The notes under the pieces are model-generated. The model did no database searches and was not told where the DNA came from. It saw nothing but the letters and a program-made list of their open reading frames with translations. From the NCBI RefSeq assembly GCF_036850765.1, contig NC_089495.1, positions 202,493,847 through 202,557,846 of the forward strand: a stretch of DNA of 64,000 nucleotides, read 5' to 3'. Below, piece by piece: positions 37,101 through 49,600 of the stretch. Both the position numbers and the translations under genes were made by a program. This stretch comes from Saccopteryx bilineata. Lineage: Eukaryota; Chordata; Mammalia; Chiroptera; Emballonuridae. Numbering within the stretch: position 1 is the first letter of the stretch; each line of letters starts with the position of its first letter.

Positions 37101-40100
37101 TGATTTTAAGCTAGTCACTCAACCTCTCTGATCCTCGGTTGCTTCATCAGTGATGATGATGTAGTAATACCTCCTTTGCTGAGTCATTATGACTTATAAA
37201 GACTTGACTGAGAGTGATTCAGGTGGAGGCACATGTTACGCAAAGTCTAGTTTAAGTCAGCTTGAAAAGTGAAACTCTTGGGAGGAATCCTTGAAAATCC
37301 CTTAAGAATGTGCCCCTCTGGGGACCTATAGTAACTCTGGTATTAAGTCCAACGGGCGGCACTTTTTTCTCTAGCCCCGAACCTTCCCTTAGTGAACTCT
37401 GTGGGTGGCCTGCTCATCCATCCCTTCAGCCCTAACCATTTTCATGCACCCTGGCCTGTCTTCCGACCACCATCACCCATCTTTCTTTGCCCGCCAGCTT
37501 TTTTGAGTGTCTGGGTCCTGCTGTTTTCCTTCGACTGGAAGTGTCAGGACTTAATGCCAACCCTGGAGCAATTCTCAGTCAGCAACTGCTACTGATGGGG
37601 TTTGTGGGTGATCACCCCAGTTCTCCGCCCCTCGGGTGAAATAATGCTGAGGCTCGTGCTCTCTGTTGACTCCCAGAGCTGCCCCTTGGGGTTGAGCTCT
37701 GGTTCCCATGGTGGTAGTGTGCCTTTTGGCACGCCCTTTATGGACTGCCTCCCCTTCCCCTTCCTCTGCCCCTGTTTCCAGGAACTCACCTTCAAAATAA
37801 CTACTCGTAGTCTTCCTTGCTAAGGGGTCCCCTCCTGGGGAAACCCATAACAGAATAGTGAACAATTTCTTTGATTGAATAACAGATGACTTTATCGGCT
37901 TCCATCAGGGTCTAAATATATGAACAAACTAATTCTTCATTTAACTGTTATAGATTTTATTTTAAAATGGTTTTAGGAGTCACATGGTTCACAAGTCACA
38001 AGGATACAAAAAAGTACCCAGTGACAACTGTGAAGCCTCCCCTGCCTCCTGTCCCTAGCTACCCAGTTCCTCTCCTTACTAGCAACCGCTCCGTCAGTTT
38101 CTCGGTTGTGCTCCCCGAGCTGATTTCTGGAAATCTGTAAAGTATGTTTTGTGTCTGTAGATACTGGAATCACATGCAGAGTTCTGAGAAATTGGAGACA
38201 GGCTGTGGGAACAGCGAGTTCTCGTCTCTCAGCTCACACTCACGCAAGAGCACATACACAGTCCAGACCGTTGTTCTTTTTCATATTTTTGTCCAGTGTG
38301 GATATTAAGTCCTCATAAATGTGCGTGACGTGCATCCCCACTGTATAGTTATGCAGGAGAGCTGGCCGTGATCCAGCCTGCCCCCTAGCCCTAGACCCCG
38401 ATAACCTGCATGTCCCCCAGAAGCACTGGGCTGCCTGCCTTGCACCTCACTGGGCAGTCAGGGGTGCTGGGAGATCTTTCTTTCGTCCTGAGCCCTCCGT
38501 TGGGACTACCTGTCTCTCTCCTAGGTCGGCAACCACATTGACGTGCTCACTGGCAAGTGGGTGGCCCAGGACGCGGGCATCGGGGCTGGCGTGGACTCCT
38601 ACTTTGAGTACCTGGTGAAAGGAGCCATCCTGCTGCAGGATAAGAAGCTCATGGCCATGTTCCTAGGTAAAGGTGGGGTGAGGGGACTTGCCCCGTGATT
38701 TTTCCTGTTGACATGTGGTTTATTTATAAACTTCCGGTTGCACCCAGGTGCCTTGAGACTCAGTTCTGAATGCCTGAGTCTGCGTTCAAAGCCACCGTGG
38801 ACCTGCACTGCCTAAGTGATGCCCCTATATCTCTTGTTGCCTTCTTGCGAGAGCCAGCTGAACCATGCTGTGTCCACTGTGTGTGGCCCTGGACTTCCTA
38901 TTTCCTGGCCGTTGCATCTGTGTTCTCTGCCTGGAACACCTTTTTCCTGTCTTCACATGCCTGAACTCTATTTACCCTGCAAGGAACAGCTTACATGTCA
39001 CCTTGCCCAAGAAGTAGCTTAATCCTTCCTCAGATTGACAGCCTCCAGCCTCTCTCTTACAGTCAGCTGCCAGCCACAGTTAGAGCACCGGTGCCTTTCT
39101 CATCTTTGTATTTCCCACAGTGCTTTGCATGAGGGAGGTCGCAGATTAGTGCCGGTTGAATGAAAACATTTTACCCTCCAGGCCCTCAGACACTAGTAAT
39201 GGTGATATGGAGGAACTAACTGTTGGGCACCTAATCGTGATTATTATAACTACCATCCATTTGTTCAGCACATATTAATTGAGTACCATTGATGTGTCAA
39301 GCACTGTGCCAAGCACTGAACACGGACTATTTCATTTATTCCTTACGACACTGTTTGAGATTGTCTTGTGTATTTGCATGTGTATTTGGCGCTTCATTCA
39401 TTCAGATAGTATTATGCATGTTTAGTACGCACTATCTTAGTGTTGTTGATTCCGCACCCAGCAAAACAAAGTCCTGGCCCTCATGGATTTGCGGTTCATG
39501 GGGAGCTATGAGTTCAAGTTCCCACTAGGATATAAGCTCCCTGAGGATTGAGAGCCTCCTTTGTCTTGTTTGCCACCCCTGGGTGCCTGGCATGTAATAG
39601 ATGCTCAGCGAACGCTGTGGGGTGGGTAAATGACTGAACAACCATGGGAGGCATATGACATTGCTCTTCCTACGTTAACAGGTGGTGGGCCTGTGGCTTA
39701 CGAGGGAAACGCTTGGCCAAGGTCACAGCAGGTGGTAAAGCTGCAGCTAGAATTGGAACCTGGCCATTTGACCCCAGACCCCATGCTGCCTCATTGCGTC
39801 CTAGTCTGTTCTGAGGCCAGACCCGCTTAGAAGCTAGTCCATGCCGAGGGCTGCCTGCTGTCTCCCTAATCACCGACATGTCCGTTGTCCTGTCTTCACT
39901 GCAGAATATAACAAGGCCATTCGGAATTACACCCGCTTTGATGACTGGTACCTGTGGGTGCAGATGTACAAGGGGACTGTGTCCATGCCGGTCTTCCAGT
40001 CCTTGGAGGCCTACTGGCCTGGTCTTCAGGTAGGAACGATCGGAGAGGTGGTCATTTTCCTACAGAACTGGTGAGAAGCAAGCTCATTCTGATGGAAAGT

Positions 40101-40603
40101 CGGAGAAAGTGGTTCGGTGACTTGAGTACTTTTTTTTTAGAGGGGTGGTTTGTGGATGGAAGAGAGATAGCGAATTAGACAAAGTTAAGGTTCGGCCTCA
40201 CTGAATTCTCCAAGGGGAGGTTGGGACCTAGCTTCCAGTTTGCTCTGGAATGTTGTTACTATAAGGTGGGGAGTGCTTTCCAGGCTGAGCAGCAATGGAC
40301 ATTGGCAACAGCTGTTTCCCACTGGACATTTGTCACCTCTCATTCTTGACAGCGGGCCTGAGGAAGGTCTGAAAGCAGCCAGGGCTGCTCTGTCTACCGC
40401 CTGTGTGTTTTCCCACAACACAGGCTGATGTTTGCAGCTGGGAGGGACATTGGGGCACATCTAGTCAACCCCCTAGGTGTTCCAAAATATTTGTGTAAAG
40501 TAAGTCTTGAGCCCCCACCTTTCTTCCCAGTCCAGCCTCTGGTATCAGTCATCTCTATATCTTTCCAGGAATCCATATACATAAATATGTGAATATTTAT
40601 AGT

Positions 40604-40647
<44 letters not shown>

Positions 40648-43600
40648 GAAATAGAGAGTCAGAGAGAGGGATAGATAGGGACAGACAGACAGGAACGGAG
40701 AGAGATGAAAAGCATCAATCATCAGTTTTTCATTGCAACACCTTAGTTGTTCATTGATTGCTTTCTCACATGTGCCTTGACCGTGGGGCTACAGCAGACT
40801 GAGTAACCCCTTGCTCGAGCCAGCGACCTTGGGTCCAAACTGGTGAGCTTTGCTCAAACCAGATGAGCCCGCGCTCAAGCTGGCGACCTTGGGGTCTCAA
40901 ACCTGGGTCCTCTGCATCCCAGTTCGATGCTCTATCCACTGTGCAACCTCCTGGTCAGGCCCTCTTTTTTTTATATATAGGAATATATACATTTTCTTTT
41001 ATCACTGATTATATCTTAGAGATCATTTTTTATTGGTACCATAAATTTAGTTTTACTTTTTTTAATTGATTTTATTTTATTTATTTTTTTAAAGCCAACT
41101 GGATTTATTTTATTTATTTATTTTTTTTTGTGGCAGAGACAGAGAGAGTCAGAGAGAGGGACAGACAGACAGGAAGGGAGAGAGGTGAGAAATATCAATT
41201 CTTCATTGCAGTTCCTTAGTTGTCCATTGATTGATTTCTAATATGTGCCTTGATCAGGGGGTTACAGCAGACTGAGTGGCCCCTTGCTGGAGCCAGTGAC
41301 CCTGGGCTCAAGCTGGTGAGCCTTGCTCAAACTGGATGAGCCCGCGCTCAAGCTGGTGACCTCGGGGTCTCGAACCTGGGTCCTCTGCATCCCAGTCCAA
41401 CGCTCTATCCACTGCTCCATCACCTGGTCAGGCTCTTTTTTTAATTGATTTTAATTTATTATGTTTACATAGATTCTAGTGTTGCCCCAAATGCATCCCC
41501 CTTCCCCTGTGTTCCCCTCAACATCTCCCTTGCCCCCTCTCCATAGTGCCCTCCCCCTTTCCCTTCAGCTTTATCCCATCCTCTCCTTCCCTTTCCCTCC
41601 ATTCTCTTTTCCTCTGTATGTACCATATTTCCCCATGTATAAGACGCTCTCATGTATAAGACACACCTTAATTTTGGGGCCTGAAATTTGAAAAAAAAAA
41701 AAAAAGTCTTACATAAACTTATTGAACTCAAGTTTTATTCATCATAAAATTCATTAAACTCCTCATCACTGTCAAAACTCCCATCCATTAGCTTGTCCTC
41801 ATCTGTGTCTGATGACGAATCACTGTCTTCATATATTGCCTCATCCTCAGGTCCATCTATGGCATTTGAAATGCCACAACCACTGTGTAAGATGCACCGA
41901 ATTTTTAGACTCCAAATTTTTTGGGAAAGGGTGCGTCTTATACATGGGGAAACACGCTACTTTTAGGCACTCTCGGGTTATACAGATGGGGAAGCGGACT
42001 CAGAGAGAACTTCCTTATAACATCAAGTACTGGTCCAGCTCTCAACTTCAGATCCACCGCTTGAGTGCCCCTAGGAGAACCAGGAAAACTGAAGCTCCCT
42101 GGCCTGTTTTTAATCTTAGGTGTTTGAACAGTTGCAGTCCGTTCCTTTTTCTCCTTGAACTCCTATTTCTTTTTCTTTTTTTTTTTTTTTTTTTTGTATT
42201 TTTGTATTTTTCTGAAGCTGGAAACGGGGAGAGACAGTCAGACAGACTCCCGCATGCACCCGACCGGGATCCACCTGGCACGCCCACCAGGGGCGATGCT
42301 CTGCCCACCAGGGGCGACGCTTTTCCCACCAGAAGGCGATGCTCTGCCCCTCCGGGGCGTCGCTCTGCCGCGACCAGAGCCACTCCAGCGCCTGGGGCAG
42401 AGGCCAAGGAGCCATCCCCAGCGCCCGGGCCATCTTTGCTCCAATGGAGCCTTGGCTGCGGGAGGGGAAAAGAGAGACAGAGAGGAAGGGGGGGGTGTGG
42501 AGAAGCAAATGGGCGCTTCTCCTGTGTGCCCTGGCCGGGAATCGAACCCGGGTCCCCCGCACGCCAGGCCGACACTACCGCTGAGCCAACCGGCCAGGGC
42601 CTGAACTCCTATTTCTATTCTACTCCCCCGACGGAATTTTATCCTAATTATTATATTTTATGCTGAAAAGTCTTTATTAATACCCTATTATATGTCTGTA
42701 ACAAAATTTAGATATTGTACATAGAAATTAAACATATCTTAAAATTTCCTGTGACCATACACTCTGAGTATCCTATTTGTTTTCTTCTCGATTTAGTTAA
42801 TATTAAATATATAAATGATTTAAACACCATTAATCACTTACAATTTAAAAAAAATTTAAAGATTGTATTTATTGATTTTAGAAAGAGAAAGAGAGAGAGA
42901 AAGAGAGGGAAAGGCAGAGGGAGAAGCAGGAAGCATCAGCTCATAGTTGCTTCCTGTATGTGCCCTGACCCGGCAAGCCTGGGGTTTCGAACCGGCAACC
43001 TCAGCATTCCAGGATGATGCTCTATCCACTGTGCCACCACAGGTCAGATGCTTATAATTTTTTTGACAAAAAAAAAAAATTTAGAAAACTTAAAAGCAAT
43101 TTTATTGGAAATTATTTCTTAATGAGATTTGGGGGCTTTCTTTTTTTTTTTAAGTACTATAGTTCTTGATAAATATTTATGAAAAAACGATTACTGTGCC
43201 AGACACTTTTACTCAAAATCATCACAACATGCCGAGGTGAGCGTGGGTTCATAAATGAAGAAAGGAGGCTAAGAGATGTTAAATGACTGCCTTCTGTATT
43301 CCAGGCCCTGTTGCTCTCATGAAGTTTCTAGGGGGTGAAACGCAAAGAAAAACTTAGGGCAGATAAATATATAAAACAATAAATTGCAATGAAGGAAACA
43401 AATTAGAAGCTAAAATAGAATATTGGATGGGGACCAACTTGAGACAAGAAGTGATAATATTGAAGCCTATACTTGAAAAATTGGGGCAGGGGTGATGTTC
43501 CTGGCAGAGGAAGTATCATGTGCAAAGGTCCTGAGGCAGGAAAGACTTGGGTGTTAATTGGAAACAAAAGCAGTATGGCCACGGTCCAGGGAAGGAAAAG

Positions 43601-46600
43601 AGCAATGGATGGAAGTTCAGCAGTGACCAGAATGTGCAGGGTCTCAAGGGCCACAGTGAGTTGTCTCGCCTCTGCTGCACCTGTGGGGAGCCGTGAGGTC
43701 TGGCGTGTGTAGTAAGATGGTTACTTTGGGTGATTTGGGGACATTGGCTGGAGAGGGCAAGAAGACAAGCAGCAGGATGAGCGAGGAGGCCTCTGAGTCA
43801 TCCCTGCGTGAAATGCTGGTGGCCAGACCCAGTGGTGGCTCTAGAGATAAAGAAAGCTCTGGATGTTTTGGAGATAAAATTGACAGGAATTGCTGACGGA
43901 ATGGATGTGGGGTTGAGGATAAGGGAGGAGTCAAGGACAACCTCCAGGTTTCCGGCCGGAATGACTCAGTAGATGCCGGTGCCATTTGCCATAATGAGGA
44001 GAGGTGAGAGTAGGGAGACGACTTTGTGGGAAAGTGAGAGAACGAGAATTTTGCTTGGGAAAACTCAAGTTTGTTCTCTCCCCGAGACATCCAGTGGAGA
44101 TGTCAAGAAGGTCAGCTGATCCCCTATGAGCTTATATTAATATTAATAGTTACTTAGCGACAAGCTAGTAAAATTAGAAAGGCCTACCGTATATCCTCTG
44201 ATCCAGCACTCCTAATTCTGGAAATTTATCTTACAGATGCACTTGGCCTGTGTTTGAGGTGACATGTACAAGGTTATTTACAGCAGCATTGATATAGCAA
44301 ATAGCAAAAGATTAGCACCAAGCCAACTGGCTATTCCTAAGGATCTAATTAAATTATGGTCCAAGCGATGGAATGCTATACAACAGGAGAAGGGAGCTCT
44401 TTATATAATGTGGAGAAAATCAGAATGTATTGTTAAATGAGTAAAGGGAACTTCAGAATAGTATATTTAATCAGCTATATTTAATGTGGAGGAAATAATA
44501 TATACTCAGACATATTTGCTTACATTTACAAATTAATTCAAAATGATTTGATGCTGGGTGGTAGGGTGGGACCGAGACTTAGTACAGTCAACCTTTTTCC
44601 TGTTTGTAAGAGTTGGAACCAGATGGCTGACTTACCTATTTAAAAACGGCTAGTAGGCCCTGGCCGGTTGGCTCAGTGGTAGAGCATCAGCCTGGTGTGC
44701 AGAAGTCCCGGGTTCGATTCCCGGCCAGGGCACACAGGAGAAGCGTCCATCTGCTTCTCCACCCCTCCCCCTCTCCTTCCTCTCTGTCTCTCTCTTCCCC
44801 TCCTGCAACCGAGGCTCCATTGGAGCAAAGATGGCCCGGGCGCTGGGGATGGCTCCTTGGCCTCTGCCCCAGGCGCTGGAGTGGCTCTGGTCGCGGTAGA
44901 GCGATGCCCCGGAGGGGCAGAGCATCACCCCCTGGTGGGCAGAGTGTCGCCCCTGGTGGGCGTGCCGGGTGGATCCCGGTCGGGCGCATGCGGGAGTCTG
45001 TCTGACTGTCTCTCCCCGTTTCCAGCTTCAGAAAAATACAAAAAAAAACAAAAAAAAAAAACGGCTAGTAGGCCCTGGCCAGTTGGCTCAGTGGTAGAGC
45101 ATCAGCCTGGCATGTGGAAGTCCCAGGTTCAATTCCCGGCCAGGGCACACAGAAGAAATACCCACTTGCTTCTCTACCCTTCCCCCTCTCCTTTCTCTCT
45201 GTCTCTCTTTTACCCTCCTGCAACCAAGATTGCATTGGAGCAAAGTTGGCCTGGGCCCTGAGGACAGCTCCATGGCCTCCGCCTCAGGCGCTAGAATGGC
45301 TCTGTTTGCAGCAGAGCAACGCCCCAGATGGGCAGAGCATTGCCCCCTGGTGGGCGTGCCAGGTGGATCCCAGTCAGGTGCATGTGGGGGTATGTCTCTG
45401 CCTCCCCACTTCTCACTTCAGAAAAATACAAACAAACAAACGGCTAGTAGCCTACATTGACTGAACACGTGCTGGCAGCCAGGGATTTTGTATACAACCT
45501 CTGTCCCTCATGACAGTGTATGACAGTTATTCTATTTAGCATATTCTAGATGAAGCTCAGAGAAGGTAAGTATCTGTTCAAGGCCTCACAGTGAGTAAAT
45601 GGCCAACCCAGGGTTTGGTTGCAGGCCTTCTTGGCTCTAACTTTCATTTCTTTGCCCTGCGGTGGTGGGGTTTTGTGCCCGGTGGCTGCCTGCCTGACCA
45701 CCTGCTCTCTCCTCCAGAGCCTCATTGGGGACATCGACAATGCCATGAAGACCTTCCTTAACTACTACACTGTGTGGAAGCAGTTTGGGGGGCTCCCGGA
45801 GTTCTACAACATTCCTCAGGGCTACACAGTGGAGAAGCGCGAGGGCTACCCACTGCGGCCGGGTAAGCAGCATCTCTGGCCATCAGGTTTGGGCCTCTGG
45901 ACCCCCAAATCCTCATGTCTTGAGAGATTTCCATGCCCCCCAAGTGTTCACAAGTCCCTTTCCCCCACATCGGATCCTTCCAGCGGCCCTGGATGGTTTT
46001 CCTTCTGGGAATGATTTATCCTCACCTTTTCACACGAGGACACTGAGGCCTGGTGGGTGGAAATGGCTTGCCCGAGGCTGTAAGTATAGGAGCTGGGACT
46101 GGAACCCAGGTCTCCTAACTGAATCTTCCCACTCTTGCAGACTTGAGCAAGTGGATGAGGTGGCGACTCCTTTGGCGTTCCCGCCATCAGGATTTCAGAA
46201 GTGTGGGCACACTTCCGAAGTCAACGGGTCGGCTACATTGTGCTTCTATAGGGAGAACTGTTAGAACTTTGGAATGGGCGTTAGGAGTGAGTCACCTGGA
46301 GAGTTCAACGTTGTGAGGAGGGGAAGGGGAAGGGTGACAGGAAGGAAGCTGAGTCAGCACACATGGCCACCTCCCACCCCAAAACAGGTCACATGACCAT
46401 TGTCTTCCCGTTGCACACCTTCCCACCTGAGTGCCTTTAGCGGCGGGACAGGCCTTCTTGGGGCTTCCTCGCCTGCCCTACGGCCATTTCCTTCCTCTTC
46501 CAGCATGAGGGATTGGTGTGGGAGTATGGAGAGGGAGCGAAGAGGGAGTGAAACGCGCTGCAGAGAGCGAGTGAGGCACTTTGGACTCCCTAGCAGCTGC

Positions 46601-49600
46601 TATTGGTATTTCTCAGATTAATTCTCATGGCTTTTTTTTTTTTTTTTTCCTCAAGAGAAAACTCTTAGAAGATGTCATGGCCAGTGTTACCAGTAGATAA
46701 AACAAAGGCAGAGTTTGGGACTAAATGTGAGACTTAGGCTTGTGCGTTTTCAGGATTAGAGGGAACCTAGAGGTCTTCTCATTGCAAGCCCCTTATAATA
46801 GCTGTGTCGAGGTGTTATAGAGCCTTTAGATGCTTACCACCCGGGCAGGGAGCTCACTACCGACAGAGGCACTTTGCTGCATGCGCAGGATGGGCTGGCA
46901 GGAAGGCATCAGTGGAAAGTAAGACACCCCATCCCAGAATCCAGGAATGCCTCAGCCCAGTCACCCTTCCTACCCCAAAACAATAGCAAATGGGAGATCC
47001 GGCACTGCTCTATAATTAGATCAGTTGGTGCCATTCACTCTGGTATGTGTGTCTTATCAGCAGTGTCGACACATGGAACCTAGCCGAAAGGCCTCTGGGG
47101 ACTGCTACTCCCTCAGCCCAAGTCCAAATCCAGACCTTGGGCTGGTACCACCTTCTAGAGAGTTGGCCAGAGAAGGTACAGGAAACTAAAGCGATTACTA
47201 GCAAACGTTGGCCCGTGTGTGAGAAAGACACAAACGGCTGGCCCTGGGCGCACCGACAGCAGGAGCTGGAAGCAGAAAGGGAGGCTTCCCTCAACAGCAC
47301 GCTCTCTTCTTGCGCTGAACACACAGCGTGCTCGCCTACTAATGGACGTGCCACAGTCTGCATCTTACAAGAGGAGCAATTAGATGAGCAGTTCTCTAGA
47401 GGCCTCTGGGGCAAGGGAAAGGGAAGGAGAAAACTGGGAGACAAGCAGAGATCTTTTCTCCAATAAGAACTCGAGTTTGCAAGAGAAAGTGCTTTTCAAG
47501 GAGGAGACAGGGAAGGGCATGATCAGGAGGAGAGGCTGGTACGGGGAGGGGAGAGGTCTTTCCTCTCTGAAAAGGGACTAGAAAGTGAAGAAGTGGAACA
47601 GTCTATGAGCAGAAGAAGCTCCCGCCCACAGGGCCCACCCTAGAAGTCTTTTATTTTCATAACAGCTCTTCAGGTATTTGAAGTTTTCTTTTTCTCTTGA
47701 ATAAGCATTCTCATCTGAACCCACTCCTGTGGGCTAATCATATTCATCTTCAGATGGGGCCTGTGTGTGAACGTCAAATTCCAGTTGTGGTGTAGACTAG
47801 GGCAGGGCTGTTGCCTTGTTCTGGGTGGTGAACTGCGGCTGCGTCTCTGCTAGACTGAAGGTTGGCGCTTGAATACACTGGCCTTCGTGTTTGGTTCCGT
47901 CCCCTCTCAGAGAGGGCCCTTATAATGACAAGCGCATGCTCTTGAAGTTTGAGGATGAGGTTGGGCTGTGAGTGACAGAAAAGACAGTAGTAGCTCGGTT
48001 AAGATAGAGATATTTCTCTTTCCTGTTCTGGCCTTTTATGGTGCTCCATGGTGTCAGGGACCCTAATCCCACCCCCGGTTTGCTGGGAATGGTCATCAGT
48101 GTTGGCAGCCACGCACTCGGTGAAAGTTAGGGAGCCTGTTATGCAGGAAGGAGATGGCAATGGATATGAGGAGGGGGTCAGCCACTTCTACCACTTCCTG
48201 TCCGGGAGACTGGCTTCCTGTTTCTTCCCTGGGGTAGGAGTCCATGGTCAGTTTTAATGCTGGTCTCTACTAAGCTTCAGGCCTTGGGTTTCTTGGCTCT
48301 GGAAACTCACGCTGAGGGAGGTGTCCCATGTTCCTCCTGGTGGGGGGTCGTGTAGACGAGGGATTGGTGGACGGAGTCTCTCACTGCCCTGAATGGCCCC
48401 GACCTTCCCTGATCAGCCACTGGGTGAGGTGGGTTTGCTTTGGATTTTACAGAGCTCATTGAGAGCGCCATGTACCTCTACCGTGCTACGGGGGATCCCA
48501 CCCTCCTAGAACTTGGAAGAGATGCCGTGGAGTCCATTGAAAAAATCAGCAAGGTGGACTGTGGATTTGCAACAGTAAGTGTTGCCATGGTTTCAGGAGT
48601 TGGGAAATGTCTCCCCTAATGCTGATTGGCCTCTTTAATGGTGGGACGTTGGGAGTTCTGGTATATTGGCCCTGGTGCGGGACCTTAGAGATAGAGGTAC
48701 CTATGTCCTTATTTTATAGATGGGGAGGCAGAGGAACAAGCTGGGAGCCTTGCTGAAGGTCATGTGGTGGGTGGGGAGCTAGTGTGGTCCCGGGGTCCTG
48801 ACCCCATGCCAGTGGTGCTCTCCCTGCAGCAGAGCCCCTTAAGCTGCCAGGATAGGCTCCTTTGTGAGGATGGGTTTTGTGAAGAGGCCTGTAGAGTGGA
48901 TTGCGGAAGGAGAGCTCGGAGGCCCAGAGACTGACACTCAAACGCAGGGACCCTTAGTGAAGCAGCCTCACGAGTCGCACAGACATGTAGCGAAGGTTTC
49001 TCCCAGGCCAGGCGCGGTGCTGGGCTGCGGGTGATCGTGGTGAGAACGGCCGAGCTGGCACGCTCGTGGGGAACGCCGTGGACGAGCTCCTGGGAGGCGG
49101 AGGGCCAGCGCGGCTGGAGCCGCGGGAGCGGGAGGCGAGCAGAGGAGGGCAGGTCCCCGGGTGAAGGGCTTGGCTTCGTGCCGCTTGGGACAGGAAGCGT
49201 GGTGGGATTTACGGCACGGCGGTGACATAATCTTACGTTATTTGGGAAAGATCACTGTGGCTGCTCCGTGGGGAGTGGATTGAAGGGGTCAAGGGTGAGA
49301 GCCATGTCACATCCTTAAAGGACCCAACCAGGCAAGATGTAAATGGTCATTGCAAACATTTAAAAATCAAAAGTATAAGAAAAGAGTCTGGAAGAAAATT
49401 CACCAAAAAAGCCTACAGAGGTTATGTCAAGGGTAAGGGATTAAAAACAAACAAATAGACAAACAAGGAACCTTCTTTTCCAAAATCTTATGTGATTATA
49501 TTCTATAAGTTAGAACATCGATACGTACATTTAAAGAAAAGACATCTATATGTAGGGGGAAAAGAAAGCAATGATACGTTTTAGTGTCTAGTATGTTGTA

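Noticed and set aside
41812..42666. 284-codon open frame on the plus strand
   Set aside because: It runs from the pogo-like element into a type A SINE read backwards; similar frames recur at every type A copy (for example 20543-21226, 29015-29533, 44695-45261).
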